Assembly: GCA_003643975.1 (NCBI GenBank)
Contig: QNAR01000046.1
Span: 1-9,313 of the forward strand
Length of the DNA stretch: 9,313 nt
Source: Thermotogae bacterium
Lineage (GTDB): Bacteria; Thermotogota; Thermotogae; Petrotogales; Kosmotogaceae
Reading direction: 5' to 3'
The notes under the pieces are model-generated. The model was not told where the DNA came from and did not search any database. It worked only from the letters and a program-made list of their open reading frames with translations. A program made the position numbers and the translations under genes. Of the stretch, positions 7,121-9,313 are shown one piece after another. Within the stretch, counting starts at the first letter, position 1. Each line of letters begins with the position of its first letter.

Positions 7121-7151
7121 AAAACTCATCCCTTCAAAATACGTTTTGACC

Positions 7152-7181
7152 ATGATACCACAACCTAGTATGAAATTCCAA
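7152..7181 (-). promoter_or_regulatory. Putative promoter of the asparagine attenuator leader
   Basis: On the minus strand, TTGGAA (7181-7176) and TATCAT (7157-7152) are separated by 18 bp, with an extended -10 TGG directly before TATCAT. Transcription would start near 7145, giving about 25 nt before the leader ATG. The match is moderate; it is favoured by its position and by the lack of a better candidate close upstream. Confidence 0.45.
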
Positions 7182-7437
7182 ATTCAAAAATTCGTTTTTT
7201 CTTCTGCGAGAATTCAACCCTTTTGAACAATTTCTTATCCACAAATCAAATTTTTGGATTATTATACAAAAACTATTGAATTCTATATAAATATTTCCTA
7301 TTCCTAAAAAACTATTCAAAATCCATGGTTCGCACGTTTCCTCGTCTATAAGCACCTTACAGAGATTATGTTACACTATCCCATCAAAAAGCAAATCATG
7401 ATTTTTAAGTTATACCTTAAAATTTTTAATTTACCCC
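7182..7437. other. A+T-rich intergenic region between divergent promoters; no gene seen
   Basis: Strongly A+T rich, with several stops in every frame and only short open frames lacking ribosome-binding sites. It separates the minus-strand asparagine leader promoter from the plus-strand microprotein promoter. Near its right end, TTTTAAG (7403-7409) and CTTAAAA (7416-7422) form an A+T hairpin; together with the surrounding A/T tracts it lies where an UP element for the 7438 promoter would be. Confidence 0.55.
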
Positions 7438-7490
7438 TTGACATCTTCAAGTTATATGTGATATATTATGAATGTCAAAGAAGATAACTT
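7407..7490. repeat. Three AAGTTAT copies around the microprotein promoter (possible operator)
   Basis: AAGTTATA occurs at 7407-7414 and again at 7449-7456, exactly 42 bp apart (four helical turns), and the inverted form ATAACTT at 7484-7490. The copies flank the -35 and lie within the -35/-10 spacer and just past the likely start. A second inverted pair, TTGACAT (7438-7444) / ATGTCAA (7472-7478), overlaps the promoter. Spacing suggests a regulator could bind, but in A+T-rich DNA chance is a real alternative. Confidence 0.3.
7438..7467 (+). promoter_or_regulatory. Strong sigma-A promoter of the microprotein operon
   Basis: A perfect -35 TTGACA at 7438-7443 and a -10 TATATT at 7462-7467 with an 18-bp spacer and an extended -10 TG at 7459-7460. 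A/T tracts upstream (7398-7433) resemble an UP element. Start is expected near 7474, about 33 nt before the first microprotein ATG. This is the best promoter in the window. Confidence 0.82.
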
Positions 7491-7506
7491 CAAAGAGGGG
7501 GTCGAA

Positions 7507-7608
7507 ATGATGAAAAGAAGAAAGAATTTCAAAGAGATAGACAGGGAACTCGAATTGAGAAAAGAAATTGTATTGCAGAGCATTTACAGCCAACCCGCTG
7601 GCTTTTGA
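7507..7608 (+). CDS. Tandem microprotein 1 (33 aa, unknown function)
   Basis: A 33-residue ORF: MMKRRKNFKEIDRELELRKE at the start and SQPAGF at the end. AGAGGGGG provides a Shine-Dalgarno just upstream, and an excellent promoter lies at 7438-7467. It is paralogous to the next ORF: basic N-terminus, then IDRE-E-L-KE-VL, then SQP-GF. It is predicted to be a single charged amphipathic helix with no signal peptide or membrane segment, so cytosolic or nucleic-acid/protein binding. I do not recognise the family. Reality is supported by promoter, ribosome-binding site, paralogs and terminator, not by any known homolog. Confidence 0.75.
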   Translation: MMKRRKNFKEIDRELELRKEIVLQSIYSQPAGF

Positions 7609-7632
7609 GAGCAAAAGGGAGGTGCGGATACG

Positions 7633-7731
7633 ATGAAAAAGAGAAAGAATTTATCACAGATTGACAGGGAAATCGAACTAATAAAAGAAAAAGTGTTGAA
7701 GAGAATGTTTAGCCAACCACGGGGGTTTTGA
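7633..7731 (+). CDS. Tandem microprotein 2 (32 aa, unknown function)
   Basis: A 32-residue ORF beginning MKKRKNLSQIDREIELIKEK and ending SQPRGF. GGGAGGTG (7617-7624) lies 8 nt before the ATG, and it starts 24 bp after microprotein 1 stops. Against microprotein 1 it keeps RKN, IDRE, E-L-KE, VL and SQP-GF while many codons differ at third positions. That looks like purifying selection on the protein after duplication, rather than a recent copy. It is a highly basic, single-helix type protein; function unknown. Confidence 0.77.
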   Translation: MKKRKNLSQIDREIELIKEKVLKRMFSQPRGF

Positions 7732-7754
7732 ACCAGTATTAGGAGGTGAAACCC

Positions 7755-7856
7755 ATGATGAAAAACAAAGAAAAGAGAATTCACTACAAAGAAATCGATG
7801 ATAGGCTCGAAAAAATAAAGGTAGATTTGCTCTCACAGTTGCATTACAGATTCTGA
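7755..7856 (+). CDS. Tandem microprotein 3 (33 aa, unknown function)
   Basis: A 33-residue ORF, MMKNKEKRIHYKEIDDRLEK at the start and LSQLHYRF at the end, with a near-consensus AGGAGGTGA (7741-7749) 5 nt before the ATG. It is more diverged but keeps the K-IDxxLExIK pattern and a terminal Phe. Last gene of the operon: a bidirectional terminator starts 7 bp after its stop. The strong ribosome-binding site suggests high expression. Function unknown. Confidence 0.75.
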   Translation: MMKNKEKRIHYKEIDDRLEKIKVDLLSQLHYRF

Positions 7857-7863
7857 CTCAATG

Positions 7864-7891
7864 AAAAAAGCGCCCCATTGTGGGGCGCTTT
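7864..7891. terminator. Bidirectional Rho-independent terminator
   Basis: Stem AGCGCCCCA (7869-7877) / TGGGGCGCT (7881-7889) with loop TTG, flanked by AAAAAA (7864-7869) and TTT-C-T (7889-7893). The A/T flanks extend the stem and provide U-tracts in both directions, better on the minus strand. It ends the microprotein operon and the convergent nagA transcript. Confidence 0.92.
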
Positions 7892-7909
7892 CTCTACGCT
7901 TGAACCAGT

Positions 7910-9004
7910 TTAAAGTTTACTGTAAACTTCTTCGCCTTTGAAAAGGGTTTTTAAAACACTGAGTTGTTCGTCAAGCACAACGAGATTTGCGATATACCCT
8001 TCCTTTATCCTTCCAAGCTTACCAACATCCAGATTTTTGAGGGCATTGTACGAAGAAACCTTTGAAAGCTCCACAAGGCCGCATCCGGTAAAATTCTTGA
8101 AATTCTTGATTGCGTCGTTGAATAGCAAAGTGCTTCCGGCAATCGAACCATTGCTCGTAAGCTTGCACTTGCCATCGATAACTTCCACTTCAAGTCCTCC
8201 AAGGTTATAGACCCCATCTTCAAGGCCGGCAGCTGATATGGAATCAGTTATAAGCATTATCTTATCTGCACCTTTAACCTTGTACACTAAATCCACGAAT
8301 TCTGGCACTGAATGTATACCATCAACTATCATTTCAAGATTGAAATCAAGATAAAGCCCGGCTCCTGTTCCTCCCAACTCTCTATGATGAACTGGGGTCA
8401 GGGCATTTGGGAAATGAGTAACTCTTCTAACACCCATTTCGAATGCCACTTTCATCGCTTCATAGGTTGCGCCGGAATGGCCTATGCTAACTTCTATGTT
8501 TCTACGTTTTGCCACTTTCAACAGCTTTTCAAATCCCTTGACCTCAGGAGCAGCAGTAATCAGCTTTACAGGGGCTTTCAAAACGACTTCATGCCTTTCG
8601 GTAAAGGGATAGATGAAATCCGGGTTTTGAGCCCCTTTCTTCTCAGAATTTATAAAAGGCCCTTCAAGATGCAGCCCGGCGATAGAGAGCGGTAATTGTG
8701 ACAGGTTCTGCATAACTTCCTGCAAATTTTCCAGGCTCGCTGAAACTGTTGTGGGCAAAAAAGTAGTAACCCCCTGCTGAAAGTTCATCTCCGCCCATTT
8801 TCCAAAGTCCTGTGGGCTTGCAGACATTGCATCAATTCCACGCTGTCCATGTGTATGAAGATCGACAAAGCCTGGCATTACAATCACTTCTGGCGTGCAG
8901 CTAAAACGCCTTATTTCCGCTATTTTTTCATCTCCAATTGTTACAGACCCCGTGTATTCTCCATCAACAGGATCTACTATTAAAGCTTTTTCAAGTTCCA
9001 TCAC
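7910..9004 (-). CDS. nagA: N-acetylglucosamine-6-phosphate deacetylase
   Basis: Cytosolic amidohydrolase converting GlcNAc-6-phosphate to glucosamine-6-phosphate plus acetate, feeding amino sugars into glycolysis or wall synthesis. The 364-residue length matches the family. Visible features are DLHTHG (H50, H52), GLHLEGPF (E114, metal ligand), SIGHSGATY (H176), THFPNA (H197, N200), DGIHS (H231) and LITDSISAAG with catalytic D254. The HTH pair is the two-metal form seen in Bacillus and Thermotoga enzymes, unlike the E. coli enzyme that lacks it. Start is ambiguous: GTG at 9004 or ATG at 9001, both after AGGTGAT; the longer form is given because AGG lies 7 nt before it. It lies 34 bp downstream of a serine hydrolase gene and ends at a bidirectional terminator, so it is probably the last gene of that operon. 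Confidence 0.95.
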   Translation of the reverse strand: MMELEKALIVDPVDGEYTGSVTIGDEKIAEIRRFSCTPEVIVMPGFVDLHTHGQRGIDAMSASPQDFGKWAEMNFQQGVTTFLPTTVSASLENLQEVMQNLSQLPLSIAGLHLEGPFINSEKKGAQNPDFIYPFTERHEVVLKAPVKLITAAPEVKGFEKLLKVAKRRNIEVSIGHSGATYEAMKVAFEMGVRRVTHFPNALTPVHHRELGGTGAGLYLDFNLEMIVDGIHSVPEFVDLVYKVKGADKIMLITDSISAAGLEDGVYNLGGLEVEVIDGKCKLTSNGSIAGSTLLFNDAIKNFKNFTGCGLVELSKVSSYNALKNLDVGKLGRIKEGYIANLVVLDEQLSVLKTLFKGEEVYSKL

Positions 9005-9038
9005 GGTATCACCTGCCCAATTAGCGATATAAAGGAAA

Positions 9039-9313
9039 TTACCTAGAAGTTGAAGCTTGAAAAATCACGTTGTGAAGCCTTCTTCTGATACTCTGCATCA
9101 TCGGGATGGTAGAGCGCCGCTTCAATCTTGTTCGATTGCTCAGAAATATCACCCTAAGTCCGCTTTTGGGTTCCACCCAAATCGAGGTGCCGGTAAAGCC
9201 AGTATGGCCATATGCAACCCTATCTATTATGTCACCTGAACTGCCAAAAAAATCAGGTACACGCCAACCAAGATGTGTTTTGACACCTTTAAATTCAACT
9301 ACTTCATGGGTAA
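9039..9313 (-). CDS. Serine hydrolase, beta-lactamase / class C family, C-terminal part (5' end outside window)
   Basis: The minus-strand frame is open from the window edge to TAA at 9041-9039, giving the last 90 residues of a protein. THLGWRVP is followed by YGHTGFTGTSIWVEPKSGLRVIFLSNR (the HTG triad is residues 36-38 of the visible part). HTGFTG is the third active-site box (the KTG equivalent) of class C beta-lactamase-like serine hydrolases, and the segment after it is the usual edge strand ending in a NR pair. After that the tail is basic and poorly conserved. The SxxK and YxN boxes would be outside the window. The family includes PBP4*-like peptidases, esterases and beta-lactamases. With nagA 34 bp downstream, a role in cell-wall amino-sugar recovery is plausible, as in Bacillus clusters that pair such a hydrolase with muropeptide-recycling genes; this is inference. 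Confidence 0.85.
   Translation of the reverse strand, partial: THEVVEFKGVKTHLGWRVPDFFGSSGDIIDRVAYGHTGFTGTSIWVEPKSGLRVIFLSNRTRLKRRSTIPMMQSIRRRLHNVIFQASTSR

Larger units (their letters stand above)
6979..7145 (-). promoter_or_regulatory. Asparagine-responsive transcription attenuator (leader of the asparagine synthetase operon)
   Basis: This leader, read on the minus strand, has all parts of trp-type ribosome-mediated attenuation. A 25-codon ORF (7120-7043) has six Asn codons in a row at 7093-7076. Directly after them lies segment 1, GACCG (7074-7070), which pairs with CGGTC (7065-7061) across loop GGAT. Segment 2, ATCGGTCGGT (7067-7058), can instead pair with segment 3, ACCGGCCGAT (7028-7019), over 10 bp with one G-U. 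Segment 3, GGCCGATGG (7025-7017), alternatively pairs with segment 4, CCATCGGCC (7012-7004), and a U-rich tract follows (7003-6991). The synthetase Shine-Dalgarno (6991-6981) comes right after. Inferred logic: when charged tRNA-Asn is scarce, the ribosome stalls on the Asn codons and covers segment 1. The 2:3 pair then forms and transcription reads through. When Asn is ample, the ribosome reaches the stop, masks segment 2, and 3:4 terminates. Confidence 0.9.

Noticed and set aside
7038..7226. 62-residue plus-strand ORF with a Leu run (7038-7226)
   Set aside because: It is the antisense of the asparagine leader; the Leu-rich run comes from the complement of the Asn-codon stretch, and there is no good ribosome-binding site.
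7134..7355. 73-residue minus-strand ORF (GTG start at 7355)
   Set aside because: No convincing Shine-Dalgarno, low-complexity A+T-derived composition, and it overlaps the likely leader promoter and start site.
9057..9239. 60-residue plus-strand ORF
   Set aside because: The opposite strand encodes the clear HTGFTG-containing C-terminus of a serine hydrolase; this ORF is its shadow.
1..9313. CRISPR array, tRNA/rRNA genes, insertion sequences
   Set aside because: No regularly spaced repeats, no cloverleaf or rRNA segments, and no transposase-like coding sequence or terminal inverted repeats were seen.

Overview
The window fits a bacterium of the Thermotogota (Thermotoga/Kosmotoga/Mesotoga type). 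The reasons are a NagA closely resembling the Thermotoga form, a GH38 alpha-mannosidase of the long bacterial type, an archaeal-style asparagine synthetase built from an asparaginyl-tRNA-synthetase core, strong Shine-Dalgarno sequences and A+T-leaning composition. The lineage is inferred from family resemblance recalled from memory; no search was run.

Layout. The plus strand carries the C-terminal ~840 residues of a GH38 alpha-mannosidase (1-2528), a GrpB/UPF0157 gene 22 bp downstream (2551-3108), then two tandem paralogous small exported proteins (3207-3623 and 3740-4162). The exported proteins end in Phe like outer-membrane beta-barrel proteins. The first has a ribosome-binding site that can be buried in a perfect 10-bp stem; the second has its own promoter. 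A terminator at 4180-4204 closes the block. The minus strand then carries, in transcription order, an attenuator leader (about 7145 down to 6979), an AsnRS-like asparagine synthetase (6978-6040) and a HPr kinase/PEPCK-superfamily P-loop protein (5976-4213). Divergently, a strong extended -10 promoter (7438-7467) drives three tandem paralogous genes for ~33-residue proteins (7507-7856). A bidirectional terminator (7864-7891) separates these from a convergent minus-strand pair: a beta-lactamase-family serine hydrolase (partial, runs off the window) followed by nagA (9004-7910).

The main discovery is the asparagine attenuator. On the minus strand, 25-codon leader ORF 7120-7043 contains six consecutive Asn codons. 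It is followed by a textbook 1:2 / 2:3 / 3:4 set of mutually exclusive RNA hairpins, the last being a Rho-independent terminator. The ribosome-binding site and start codon of an asparagine synthetase come directly after the U-tract. This is trp-type ribosome-mediated attenuation, here sensing asparagine. Leader and enzyme identity support each other, and the downstream P-loop gene probably shares this control.

Other themes are sugar and cell-wall catabolism (mannosidase; NagA with a serine hydrolase, possibly for amino-sugar or muropeptide recovery), possible outer-envelope ('toga') proteins, and an unrecognised three-gene microprotein operon.
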